Assembly (NCBI GenBank): GCA_033065855.1
Contig: JAVXUO010000853.1
Location: 62,001-126,000 of the forward strand
Direction of reading: 5' to 3'
Source of the DNA: Escallonia rubra
Lineage: Eukaryota > Streptophyta > Magnoliopsida > Escalloniales > Escalloniaceae
Length of the DNA stretch: 64,000 nt
Shown here one piece after another: positions 35,601 to 44,286 of this stretch (positions within the stretch are counted from its first letter, which is position 1; every line of letters starts with the position of its first letter). The notes below the pieces were generated by a model. That model worked only from the letters and a program-made list of their open reading frames with translations, was not told the origin of the DNA and made no database searches. A program made the translations under genes and the position numbers.

Positions 35601-36695
35601 GGGTCCTCAACCCAGACATGGGAGCCAACGACAATGTTCACCGAAGTTCCCTGGAGCAATTAACGGTTAAAGTGGTGCCAACAACCAAAAGTTTTGACTT
35701 ATAATAAGTGTCATTTGTACAATATTTGAAGAATGTACGACATACACATGAAACTTTTCAAATAGTAGCCCGGGAAACTTAGACAAAAACACGAAATCAT
35801 AAACTCGTAACTGTGTATAGGCCCACAGCATCAAATGGATGGCAATTCTAGCAAACTGTTCTGTATCTCGTTCAAGCTTTAATTAGCATCGCTCTTTTAT
35901 ACGCTTTTGGTAAGTCCGACCTGCTTTTCTAGGGACTAAGAGAGATATAAGGATCAAGCACCTTTCAAATGCCAGTAAATGCAATTTTTAGGGTGACATT
36001 GATAAAAAAGTGATGATAATTTTCTGTAAACCAGACCTCTCAATTGCCAAAACAATGTTCATACAAAACTTCAATGCCAAATTAATCCAGATACTAGCAC
36101 TATGAGCAATTCCATATTACCTCAATTCAACACTTATTAGAGCAGATAGAAATTCATTCTGCCGGTTCAAACACAAAAAAAAAAAAAAAATAGTTGGGCA
36201 CTCTTGATGATTACTTTCCCACTAAGTCTTGAAGTCGATGTCATCTTTATTTACAACTTTTGGTGAAAATTCGTTTGCTAGCTATAAACCTATACTACCT
36301 AACATTCCCACTATCTAAGCTGTGGCACAATTGTTTTGACCAACTAGGATACTTCCAGACAAATTTTCACTCGACACTTGCATAGAAAGGTGCTTATAAC
36401 CCAGTCCCTTGTACGATTATACTCCTTCCTTTTCAAATGTTTCTCCCCTTTGACTTTTTGCGAGCTTCTATAATAGAGTTTGAATTTCTAAACATTGATC
36501 AAAGACAAAGAACAAATACAAATTCTTTGACAAGTGTGAACACATTAGTCTGAGTCAATATACCAATGTTCAAAATCTATTCTAGGTATTCGCAAATAAA
36601 GTCCGGAGATGAGAAATTGTGAAATGGAGGGAATATTAAATTAAACACATAGAAACTGTACGCAGATTAGAGAAAGATTATATATCACGCACCAT
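17385..36695 (-). CDS. Class XI myosin heavy chain, complete, 38 coding exons, 1530 aa
   Basis: Plant class XI myosins are actin motors that move organelles and drive cytoplasmic streaming. I placed 38 exons by eye using family conservation, GT-AG borders and phase. Their lengths sum to 4593 nt and every junction keeps frame, giving 1530 residues, the usual length for the class. The order is SH3-like N-terminus, motor head (P-loop GESGAGKT at 156-163, switch I NNNSSRFGKF at 209-218, switch II DIYGFE at 434-439), six IQ motifs at about 730-875, coiled coil at about 880-1060, and the DIL globular tail at about 1090-1490. The DIL tail excludes the other plant class, VIII. No stop or frame break was seen, so it appears functional. 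Which paralogue it is cannot be settled here. Exon coordinates are in the following entries. Confidence 0.96.
20021..20110 (-). other. Non-canonical GC-AG intron (myosin intron 29)
   Basis: The exon 29 end reads CAG|GCAAGT on the - strand, while the acceptor before exon 30 is a normal AG. The only nearby GT would shift the frame by four bases, and the protein across this junction (GRMTQ-SFRG) matches the family. GC donors with this extended consensus are a known minor intron class. Confidence 0.85.
20859..24388 (-). CDS. Myosin XI exons 23-26: coiled-coil dimerisation region
   Basis: Exon 23 is 24290-24388, 24 is 23800-24021, 25 is 22284-22423 and 26 is 20859-20970. The products are Glu/Lys/Leu-rich heptad sequences ([68 protein letters not shown]) that form the dimer stalk. 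Introns of about 1.3-1.4 kb separate exons 24 to 26. Confidence 0.94.
24748..25087. mobile_element. Inverted-repeat MITE in myosin intron 22
   Basis: CTATGTTACATGGACT at 24748-24763 is matched perfectly by its reverse complement at 25072-25087, bounding a 340-bp element. Inside, further inverted pieces recur (for example TACTTGGACA and CCGACACAT). The flanks aagaaaag and aaaaaaag could be an 8-bp target duplication with one mismatch, but A-rich DNA makes that weak. No coding sequence. Superfamily is uncertain (hAT or Mutator). Confidence 0.8.
25128..25853 (-). CDS. Myosin XI exons 20-22: end of motor and six IQ motifs (lever arm)
   Basis: Exon 20 is 25676-25853, 21 is 25339-25544 and 22 is 25128-25247. 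After [17 protein letters not shown] come six degenerate IQ repeats, including [79 protein letters not shown] and [15 protein letters not shown]. They bind calmodulin or related light chains. Two residues stand out against the usual class pattern: Trp in GWLACK, where Arg is typical, and IE in place of IQ in the third repeat. The Trp codon directly follows a split Gly codon at the exon 20/21 junction. Confidence 0.94.
25959..26259. mobile_element. Stowaway (Tc1/mariner) MITE in myosin intron 19
   Basis: The terminal repeats CTCCCTCCGTCCC and its reverse complement GGGACGGAGGGAG lie at the two ends and are flanked by TA at 25957-25958 and 26260-26261. This sequence and TA target site are diagnostic for plant Stowaway elements. 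The 301-bp body has no coding capacity. Confidence 0.95.
26414..27723 (-). CDS. Myosin XI exons 14-19: actin-binding region and converter
   Basis: Exon 14 is 27686-27723 (only 38 nt, [12 protein letters not shown]), 15 is 27311-27437 ([18 protein letters not shown]), 16 is 27057-27227, 17 is 26798-26929 ([21 protein letters not shown]), 18 is 26572-26681 ([17 protein letters not shown]) and 19 is 26414-26474. These encode the lower 50K actin-binding region, the reactive-thiol helices and the converter. The intron between exons 13 and 14 is the largest in the gene, 3.9 kb, and holds a solo LTR. Confidence 0.95.
28464..29018. mobile_element. Solo LTR (555 bp) in myosin intron 13
   Basis: It begins TGTTGGATTTG and ends GCCTAACA, so it has TGTT...AACA termini. 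It is flanked on both sides by the 5-bp duplication GTAGG (28459-28463 and 29019-29023). TATA-like stretches occur at about 28614 (GTATAAAAG) and 28704 (TATATAAAT), as expected for an LTR promoter read on the + strand, which is antisense to the myosin. No internal retrotransposon sequence remains, so this is the product of recombination between two LTRs. It is probably copia-like, judging from its ends. Confidence 0.88.
29560..29604. repeat. (GA)n microsatellite in myosin intron 13
   Basis: An uninterrupted run of about 22 GA units. It lies deep within the large intron and reads as CT in the transcript. Confidence 0.97.
29700..31600. other. Intronic DNA of unclear origin, possible retroelement debris
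   Basis: This part of myosin intron 13 holds no recognisable coding sequence. The stretch around 29760-30150 has an LTR-like flavour (AGGGCTTCTAGCCTACATATAAG, then CT-rich sequence), but I could not find paired TG...CA ends or a target duplication, so no element is called. Confidence 0.3.
31607..33498 (-). CDS. Myosin XI exons 6-13: central motor head
   Basis: Exon 6 is 33440-33498, 7 is 32994-33153, 8 is 32760-32909, 9 is 32522-32658, 10 is 32121-32267, 11 is 31929-32030, 12 is 31794-31851 and 13 is 31607-31708. They encode switch I (NNNSS-RFGKF, split across exons 6 and 7), the [11 protein letters not shown] block, [11 protein letters not shown], the switch II loop DIYGFESF in exon 11, and [19 protein letters not shown] in exon 12. 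Several codons are split between exons, and each is completed correctly. The acceptor of exon 9 directly follows a pure CT repeat. Confidence 0.95.
32661..32694. repeat. Pure (GA)17 tract abutting the exon 9 splice acceptor
   Basis: On the myosin strand this is a 34-nt CT repeat ending in CAG, so it forms the entire polypyrimidine tract of intron 8. Only the acceptor AG separates it from exon 9 (32658). Confidence 0.95.
33640..36695 (-). CDS. Myosin XI exons 1-5: start, SH3-like region, P-loop
   Basis: Exon 1 coding part is only the ATG at 36693-36695, directly followed by a GTGCGT donor. Exon 2 is 35522-35650 ([17 protein letters not shown], the class XI N-terminus), exon 3 is 34133-34276, exon 4 is 33888-34033, and exon 5 is 33640-33796, carrying GESGAGKT for ATP binding. 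The start was chosen because family members begin a few residues before this motif, and a phase-0 intron after the ATG joins exactly to GGA-ACT (Gly-Thr). Introns 1 (1042 nt) and 2 (1245 nt) are long, as is common near plant 5' ends, where they can enhance expression. Confidence 0.93.
36420..36635. mobile_element. Degenerate Stowaway-like MITE in myosin intron 1
   Basis: The left end ACTCCTTCCTTTTCAAAT and right end ATTGTGAAATGGAGGGAATA are imperfect inverted repeats resembling the Stowaway terminus, with TA at both edges. The body of about 215 bp is non-coding. It is older than the MITE in intron 19. Confidence 0.55.
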
Positions 36696-37165
36696 TTTGA
36701 GCTTCAACCAAATGCACTGAGCTTGCCCTCAGATTATGCCAACCATTGTCTGTGCAAGTTTATGTGGCCTATCTGCCAAGTTGTATGCATCTACGAAACT
36801 GGAGAGAAAATAATCTCGAAAATTGCTGAATATCCAATGCTGAAATTTGGATCATAGATTTCTTCTTCTTCTTCTTCTTCTTCTTGGTCTGGTAATAATT
36901 TGCTTCCTTTTGGTTTCTTGACGGCTTTTTCGGGTCTTGGTGTCGCCTGGTTTGTGGAAGCGACATTGTTCACATAACTCAGCATTGAACTCGGATCTTT
37001 TCTCTTTCTCTCTCTAAAGAACACGCCCCAATTTTCCGAGGATTCCTTGGCTACGAACCTCTCCTCTCTTCTCTCTCTCTCTCTCGCTCTCGTTCTGCCA
37101 ACTTTAGCAGAGGTATTAGCGAGAGAAGAAGAGAAATGAATAATAATAATAATACAGTAATTTTT
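36696..37165 (-). promoter_or_regulatory. Likely myosin 5' leader with upstream ORFs; weak TATA upstream
   Basis: Sequence upstream of the myosin ATG shows leader features: CT/GA-rich tracts at 37065-37090 and a GAA repeat at 36865-36888. It includes an upstream ORF of 77 codons (37024-36791) and a second, overlapping one (36966-36769), both ending before or outside the myosin frame. A TATA-like GTTATATAG at 37204-37196 would place transcription start near 37165. The exact start and any leader intron cannot be fixed from sequence alone. Confidence 0.4.
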
Positions 37166-37299
37166 CTTTTTGGGGCTAATTTACCATTATACGGACTATA
37201 TAACATTTTTTTGGTTTGAAGAGTAGAAATAATCTAATTACTTTAAGCTTTGTAATAATTTTTTTTAACTCTTCTTTTCTCTTTCCCTCTCTCTTATTC

Positions 37300-37632
37300 A
37301 ATTTGATTTGAATTCCTTTTTATCATTTCAAATTTAACTAATTAAATAGATTTTATATTTCTCTCTCTCTTTTACGTCAACATGTCATATTTAAAAAAAA
37401 ATATTTATATCTTTGTAATTTTATTAATTTTTAAGATTTTGTCAAAACTAATTCTCTATGTATTCCCTTTAATCTTAAATTCTTTCTATTGTTTAGAGAA
37501 GTCCAATATTCTCTATCAATTTTTCTCTCTAACTAAGATAATCTCCCTCCTTTTATTTCACTTTCTTAACTCACCTTCTTATTTTGACTTCTTAAAACAT
37601 TTTAAATTTATTAACCTTTGAATAGTAATTTG
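37300..37632. repeat. AT-rich repeat of about 330-375 bp, copy 1
   Basis: This block recurs with similar sequence at about 39797-40135 and 40170-40437, with a partial 3' end at about 39665-39745. Shared landmarks include AATTAAATAGATTTTATATT, TCAACATGTC, CTATGTATTCCCTTTAATCT and TTTAGAGAAG. It carries no gene. The solo LTR at 38193-39618 sits between copies. Confidence 0.85.
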
Positions 37633-38999
37633 AATTATTTTTTAAAAGCATTTTCTTTCTTTACTCTTATCTTTTTCTTTCTCCAACTCTCTTCTCTATA
37701 GAATACTAATGCCTTCGTCAAAAAAAAGAAAAAGAAAAAAAGAGAGGATATATTTCACTTATGTTGTCATATCTTGCTTTATGTTTCAATAAGTGCTGCA
37801 AAACCACAAGTTTTGGAGTCATGGGTTTAGAGTCGTGGGATAAGTCTCTCAAAGAAAAATTTGCTTCGATTGTTATCTAAATTTTAGTTTTGCTTTTGAT
37901 TGTTTTTTGATGGCTTCAATTACTAATTTTTTTGGTTATTGCAAATTTTATGTGTATTCATTCCTCTAGACTTCTATGTTGCTAAAATTTTGCAGATATG
38001 GCTTTAGTGTAGTTGAGCCTCTGATATGGCTACTTCTATTATGGGAAAGTTGGATCTATTTGCGTAAGAGTCTTGGCGAGAATGAAATATGTCCGACAGA
38101 AGAAAAAAAAAAGGTAAAATAACCCAACTTAACATGCATTATGATAGTTGTTATACAACGCTCTTGTATGCAACGTACGGGATCAAAACTACTGTTGATG
38201 CCGAAAGAGGGTCCTTTGCCACGTCGAGGTGCCACAAGGGATGCAGTCTGAGTTGGCTTCCAAGTAGGCAGAGTGGGAGACAGCAGGGATGACGTAAGGG
38301 CTGAGAGCAAGGCTCCTCAGGCAGGTCGCGAGGGCTGGCAGTGTCGCGCAGGCAGTGTGACGACGAACAGGGCCAGCGGTCGACAGTCCGTAGCGGGGGT
38401 GCAGCGTCAAGAGTCCGATGTCAGGGGTCCAAATGTGTTTCTCTCACTAGAACTCCAGAGAGAATGAGTTTTAGAGAGAGAAAGTGAAATGTGGAAATGA
38501 GGGAGTCGTCCCTAAATAAGCTCCGGAATCCACTATATATAGGCACAAATATGCGCGTGTCACCAGCCGACACGTGTCAGGGGGTCCCATAATATTGATT
38601 GTCCGTCGGATTGCCGGTCCCCGAGTTCGTGCCGCCCTGCCCTTGTAGCGTCCCTCTGCCTGTCTGAGGAGACTGACCACACTGCGGTCGCATGGTCAGA
38701 GTAGCCCGTTGCCCCAACCTCCAGTCCAAGCCCTTACTGAATCCCACGAGATGCGTTTAGAGACGCGTCGAGATCCTGGCAGCGACGAGGGTTGCCCCTG
38801 TAGCCAACTGCCAGGCGGACTAGGCGCGATGCCCTCCGAGGACCTGCCCCCGTCCCGGAGTGACCCGGGGGTCATTGCCCTGGCGGTGCCGATGATCAAT
38901 GGTAACACGAGCGGCCATGCTCACAGCTCAATGCTTAGAGACCGTGGCGAGGGGTCCTCGTGCCGGAGCACTACGAGCGGAGCACCCCGGTGAGTCCGT

Positions 39000-39200
39000 C
39001 GGGTGACTGTGCCGGCGATGACCTTAGGGTTGTAAGCCCCTCCTTGTTACGAAGGCTGGAGCCTCCGGTTGGTTGTGCCCGCGAGGGCCGGAGCCCGTCG
39101 GTTGATTGTGCTGGCGAGGGCCGGAGCCCCCGGTTGATTGTTCCTGCGAGGGCCGGAGCCCGTCGGTTTGATTGAGTCGGCGAGGGCTTCATGGTTGCGA
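39000..39200. repeat. GC-rich minisatellite of about 33 bp inside the solo LTR
   Basis: The core GCGAGGGCCGGAGCC begins at 39081, 39114 and 39146, and GCGAGGGC again at 39180. Units vary from 32 to 34 bp. They alternate with GTCGGTTGATTG-like spacers. Confidence 0.85.
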
Positions 39201-39318
39201 GCCCGTCCCGCCGCAAGTTGATTGAGCCGACGACAATGAGCGTAGCGCTACTGAAGATAGCGTGGGTGTGTTATTGGAGCGAGAAGCCAGTGTCGTACAG
39301 CAGGTTCCCCCCAAGGAC

Positions 39319-39460
39319 AAGGGAGGCCGACCCTCTTACAAAGTGGGTGGCCGACCCTCTTCTCAGGGGCGTGGCCGACCCCCTTCTCAGGGGGGTGGCC
39401 GACCCCCTTACAAAGTGGGTGGCCGACCCCCTTCTCAGGGGGGTGGCCGACCCCTCGGGG
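39319..39460. repeat. 24-bp minisatellite, six copies, inside the solo LTR
   Basis: GGCCGACC begins at 39325, 39349, 39373, 39397, 39421 and 39445, exactly every 24 bases. Units alternate between CTTACAAAGTGGGT and CTTCTCAGGGGGGT fillings. Because 24 is a multiple of three, all frames remain open as 8-residue repeats, which makes spurious ORFs here. Confidence 0.95.
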
Positions 39461-39746
39461 GGGAAATGCACTTTCGATCGTCGTCCGGTGGTTCGTGGCG
39501 CGGAGTACTTTGACCGAGCAATCTTGTTGAGCGATGTTGAGCGCTAAATGGGTGACGTGTCGCGCCACTAGGATCTCTTAGCGGGCCCCGGGGTGCGGTC
39601 CAGAATAGGTTGTGAACAACTACTTACATATATGAAAGACTAAACTGAGAGAAGACATTCACAACATCGTGGACAGTCTCTTAGCTTGCCATGTGGACTT
39701 TTCTATTTTGACTTTATAAAAGCATGTTGGATTTTTAACCTTTGTA

Positions 39747-39748
<2 letters not shown>

Positions 39749-39788
<40 letters not shown>
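39749..39788. repeat. (TC)n(AC)n compound microsatellite
   Basis: About eleven TC units are followed by about ten AC units, lying within the AT-rich repeat array. Confidence 0.95.
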
Positions 39789-39789
<1 letters not shown>

Positions 39790-39796
39790 TTTTTTT

Positions 39797-40437
39797 CTTA
39801 TTCGATTCGATTTGAATTTCTTTTTACCATTTCAAATTCAACCAATTAAATAGATTTTATATTTATCTCTTCTATGGCAACATGTCCCTTTAAAAAATTT
39901 ATTTATATTTTTGCAATTTCATTAATTCCTAAGATTTTGTCAAAACTAATTTTCTATGTATTCCCTTTAATCTGAAATATTTTCTATGGTTTAGAGAAGT
40001 GTAATATTCTCTATCAATTAATCTCTCTAACTAAGATACTCTCTCTCATTTTATTTCACTCTCTTAGTTCGCCATGTGAACCTTCTTATTTTGACTTTTT
40101 AAAAGTATTTTGAATTTATTAACCTTTGTAATAATGAGTTGGATCCTTTTTTTTCTCTCTCGATCTCTCATATTCAATTTGATTTGAATTCCTTTTTTTC
40201 CATTTCAAATTCAACCAATTAAATAGATTTTATATTTATCTCTTTTCTATGTCAACATGTCCCATTTTAAAATTTTATTTATATCTTTGCAATTTCATTA
40301 ATTCCTAAGATTTTGCCAAAACTTATTATCTATGTATTCCCTTTAATCTTACATCTTTTCTATTGTTTAGAGAAGCCCAATATTCCTTATCAATTTCTCT
40401 CTCTAACTAAGATAATCTCCCTCCTTTTATTTTCATA
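39797..40437. repeat. AT-rich repeat copies 2 and 3 (tandem, about 375-bp period)
   Basis: Copy 2 (39797-40135) and copy 3 (40170-40437) are arranged head to tail and match copy 1 at 37300-37632. Copy 3 loses its right end at about 40437. Downstream, GACGTACGGGATTAAAACT near 40818 resembles CAACGTACGGGATCAAAACT at the left edge of the solo LTR (38170-38190), so the repeating unit was originally longer than the part easily aligned. Confidence 0.85.
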
Positions 40438-40439
40438 CA

Positions 40440-41865
40440 AGTTTAAATACACAGTTTACTCTCCGATTTAATTTTTAATCATTTGCATTTGTTATATATC
40501 TTTACTCTTTTCATGGTGGCCTTGAGTAATATAAACATCAACACACGGGTTATTATAGTTAGAATTATCACTATTATTGCTATTATTGGGACATACTATT
40601 TCTATTATTTCATACACTATTTTTAATTTTCATTTGTTGCCAAAAGCTATCAATTTTGACTTAAAGTTCATTTTTAACGATAAAAATTGGTAGGAAAACT
40701 CATTTAAAAAGGTAGAAATAGTTTTTTTACTTATTTTTTTGGCACTACCAATTTTGTTATTGTTATTAAGCATATAAGTACGAGATCTCTCAATCAGTAC
40801 TTTGATAGTTGTTGCTCCCGACGTACGGGATTAAAACTAGTAGAGACTAAGATTAAAGGAAAGAGTTACAAACATACCCAAATAGGCAAGTAAAAGACTC
40901 ACAGACTCACAGATAACATTCTTATTCTATAGGTGTACAACAACAGTGACAAAAAGAAGAAAAAACTATAAAACAAATATAAAAACCTACAAATCAATAA
41001 GACTTTTTTTTTAATTTTTTTTATGGATTCACTAACCAACTAAATACAAATAAAACCAACTACAACAGGATAAGTAATATCTAAAACAAGATAAAGACTA
41101 AACACAAGACCAATTAAAATATAACACCAGTTATCAACCACGAACCCAAACGCCAGACACATGTCCCCACCACTACCACGTTGCCTCGATCTTCACGCAT
41201 CCATGGAGTATAACATTGAATCACTAACTTCTTGAGCTTGGAGTTTAGGGATAAGTTACAACGTCAAAGTCACATCCGTATTCAAAATGTAACAAACTTA
41301 ACTAATCATGTGACACTAAACGTTTTTGACTGACGTGACCTTTTCATATTTTGAAAACGTCAATACATATAGCTCTTCTATTTCTTGTTTCTTTTCTCTC
41401 ATCCCCCTTCTTTCATCCCCGTCCCTAGAGCCCCTTTCTCTTATCGTTATCCCTAGAGCTTCCACCCGGAGTCCATAAAAGCATCCAAACTCCACAGCTA
41501 ACCACCGTAACACCACCAAGACCATATCCTCCACAACTAATTACCATGGCACTACCCAACCCAACTAACCCCCCTTGTCATCACCCATTGCACCACCATA
41601 GCACCAACCAACACCACCAACCACTCCGGTCATTGCACCACCATCATATTATCCAAAACCAACTATCATGACACCACAAGGGCAACACCAACCCACCCTG
41701 ACATCACCTGCCGTACCACCATCATGTCCTTCGTCACCAACCATGACAAAACTACCCAACAACAGCAACCACCACTCCCATGACCCAACCTCCAATTGCA
41801 CAAGTATTGCCTCTAGTTATCACCCATGGCTGCCATTACCAAACCCAGTAGCCAAATCCACCAAA
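40440..41865. other. Unassigned intergenic DNA with an ACC/CCA-rich stretch
   Basis: No gene is recognised. From about 41510 to 41830 the + strand is rich in CCA and ACC triplets and would read as Pro/Thr/His-rich nonsense in several frames. That is low complexity, not a coding signal. Confidence 0.5.
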
Positions 41866-42386
41866 TCGGTTTAGACGGTTCGGTTTGGTCGGTTTAAACG
41901 GTTTGTACCTACTTAAAGACGTTGTTACTTTGCACACTACATTGGATCTAATAACAATTAAAAATTAAACTTATGTTTTTTTAAATTGCATATAATCTTC
42001 TTACAATCGATATATAAGTGCCCATTGATGTATGAGAAATAACGAGTAATACAGAATAGATATTGGTCACAAAATTTTTGTGTTATAAGTGTTCTCATTA
42101 TTTTCTTTTCTTTTAACTTTCAAGATTTGTTTATTTGGATTGCTTAGTATCATATATGTTATATTATCAATGAATGTTACTAAAAGTATTTTAACATATC
42201 ATAGGTCGGTTCGGTTTGGTTTGAAATCGGCTTAAAAATGTGAACCGTGAACAGAACCGAACCAAGGTTGGTTTGAAAAATGTGAAACCGAACCGTTAAG
42301 ATCTTTAGACGGTACATATTGGATTGGTTCAATTTGATCGATTTGAGCGGTTCAGATCAGTTTAAACGATTTGGTGCTCACCCCTA
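41866..42386. mobile_element. Probable hAT-type MITE, left end missing
   Basis: The segment is packed with CGGTTCGGTTTGGT and GGTTTAAACGG motifs in both orientations and ends GTGCTCACCCCTA at 42386. Read on the - strand that is TAGGGGTGAGCAC, a terminus common to plant hAT MITEs. I did not find the matching left end, so the boundaries and the target duplication are unproven. Confidence 0.5.
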
Positions 42387-44280
42387 AAAGCAAGGGAGAT
42401 AGGTAAGGAAAATGCAAAATGCAAGGAGGTAAAGGGATAGGAAATGGATGAGTAATTGTGAGGGGTAATAAATTGATGGATTCGAGCTGGAAGCCCAATG
42501 GTTTATGTAATAAGGGGTAAACTCGAGGGGAGCAGGTACCCGAAAGGAAGAGCAAATGATATAATCGGCTTGGAAGGAAGCCTTTACATATGCTGATCTT
42601 GACATTTCAAAGAGAAGAATTAAGGTTAATTGCATCGATAATTCTTGACTACTTACAACTCTATCAGTTTTAGGTCAAAATTATTTGGGTTCTTGTCTCT
42701 GAAATTGAATACGCACTGATAAAGAAAAAATCTCCAGATTTTAGCACCTACTTTGTATAAATGATTGGTGTAAACCTTATTAGTTATGATTTTTACTTTT
42801 CAGTGAAAATGTGGTTTTAGATTGAAACAACGTGTGCGTATGTGCATATGATAGGTTTTGGGCGTGGGATATTGGGTCTGTAGACTAGGAGTTCAAATGT
42901 GAAAGTTGATTTTCAATTTGTTGGACAAGGTTTTGGGATTGTCTCTGGTTTCTCAAACTCGTTAATTTCCAGTGCCCATACTTCATTTCACTTGAACTGG
43001 CTACCTATTTCACCAAATTTATACATAAACTACAAGCTGGACAGTGACATACATGCACAAAAATAGACCTACACAAACCCTGCTACACCATTTATACATC
43101 AACAAACGAACATATATGTGGCGGTTGGAAAATGCTTGTGTACGTCTTTAAACACACATACCCACTTCAATACGCCTTTCCTTGCTCGTGGGTTTGTAGC
43201 TACGAATTTACGTTATATTACCTAAGTAATGAGGTGAATAAAGAAAAGAAATGGGGAGATTCTTACGCAAACGATGATTAGGTTGGAAACGAGGTTTTGA
43301 GTGCTCCAACTTTCTAGTAACAGGAGAATTAGATTTTGAGGTGGAAATCATTTGGGTTTGGAATTGGTTCCATTGATATTCCTAGCAATACAAGTAATTT
43401 GTGTAGGTTATTATGCGTGTATTATAAACTCGACCTAAGGCAAGATGGAAGAAGTTTCGAGCTAAGTTCGTTGTTTCATTTTGTGAAGTCTGAGGCAAGT
43501 ATCGATGTCATGTCCCCACATTACCGTGTTTTTTAAAGTTTTTTTTTAAATATTTGTAGAATCCTAAAATGATTTTATGGAAACGCTACCGCGTTTATCT
43601 AAAATTGCTTTGAAAGAAATTGTGCCCCATATCTAATGGGGGAAGGTTAGATTTTGGTTGTCAACGGGGCTATGTATGTTGACATGATGTCCAGTACTAC
43701 TGTTCATGGTCTCCCTTGCTTCCACAACTAGCTTTATCCCGAAGTGGGATTCTGAGCCCTAGAGGGCGGGGCCATTGCGCTGCTCCCACATATCGAATGA
43801 AGTGTTAAAATATTTGGATATGGTTGTTATTACTCAAATGAATATTTAACCATTATGCTATTTTTCCCCTTCCTGTTTACAATGTTACCATCTTTAGCAA
43901 TGGTTTTTGAATTTTAGAATTAGGCTAAATGGCATGTTCCCATATTGATATTAAATTATATTTTGGACACGATATGCGTGTACTTGCTACACTATCAAGC
44001 TCTCATTTTATCTTTTAGGTAACTAGCAAGGTGGATTAAACTTTTGTTTCGAGACTTTGGCGTTGTGATGTGGATGCTTAAATGGTGAAGTTAAAGAGTT
44101 AAGGACATATGCAAATCTCTACAGTTGTCGCTAAAAACTGTTTAGAAGAACTCTCACTTGTAAAGTTATTTGCCAATGTTACTGATGGAATGCAAATTTT
44201 AAGTTTGTGAATTAATTGCTCTGATTTCATATTACTTGTTAGTAAGGATTTGTGGTTTAGGTCTGGTAGCGCCTATGCTA
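42387..44280. other. Unassigned intergenic DNA
   Basis: There are scattered short open frames without family features. The stretch at about 43660-43800, containing a GGGCGGGGCCATTGCGCTG motif, is locally GC-rich and could be part of a short retroposon, but I found no tail or target duplication. Confidence 0.35.
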
Positions 44281-44286
44281 GAGATA

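Larger units (their letters stand above)
38193..39618 (-). mobile_element. GC-rich solo LTR, 1426 bp, about 1.5 kb upstream of the myosin
   Basis: The + strand reads TGTTGATGCC at the left end and GGTTGTGAACA at the right end, flanked by the 5-bp duplication ACTAC (38188-38192 and 39619-39623). On the - strand it has LTR layout: a GC-rich U3 with minisatellites, a TATA box (CCTATATATAG near 38540), a CT-rich transcribed leader, and an end CATCAACA. Nothing of an internal region remains, so it is a solo LTR. Its GC content contrasts sharply with the AT-rich repeat array it interrupts. Reading direction is the same as the myosin, but the element lies upstream of it. Confidence 0.87.

Noticed and set aside
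17385..36695. Class VIII myosin
   Set aside because: The coiled coil is followed by a full DIL tail and the length is 1530 residues. Class VIII proteins are shorter and lack DIL.
36791..37024. 77-codon frame as an N-terminal extension of the myosin
   Set aside because: It ends in a stop before the myosin start and shows no myosin features. The ATG at 36695 joins exactly to exon 2. It is kept only as an upstream ORF.
38273..39216. GC-rich open frames on both strands as exons of a host gene
   Set aside because: They lie inside a solo LTR bounded by a target duplication and have no domain features.
39000..39460. CRISPR-like array
   Set aside because: The repeats are contiguous minisatellites without unique spacers, in a plant nuclear LTR.
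39191..39568. Long overlapping frames with 8-residue repeats
   Set aside because: They arise from the 24-bp minisatellite in the solo LTR, which keeps all frames open on both strands.
40818..40840. Second LTR of the element at 38193
   Set aside because: Only the flanking DNA (ACGTACGGGAT) is similar, not the LTR. It reflects a duplicated target region.
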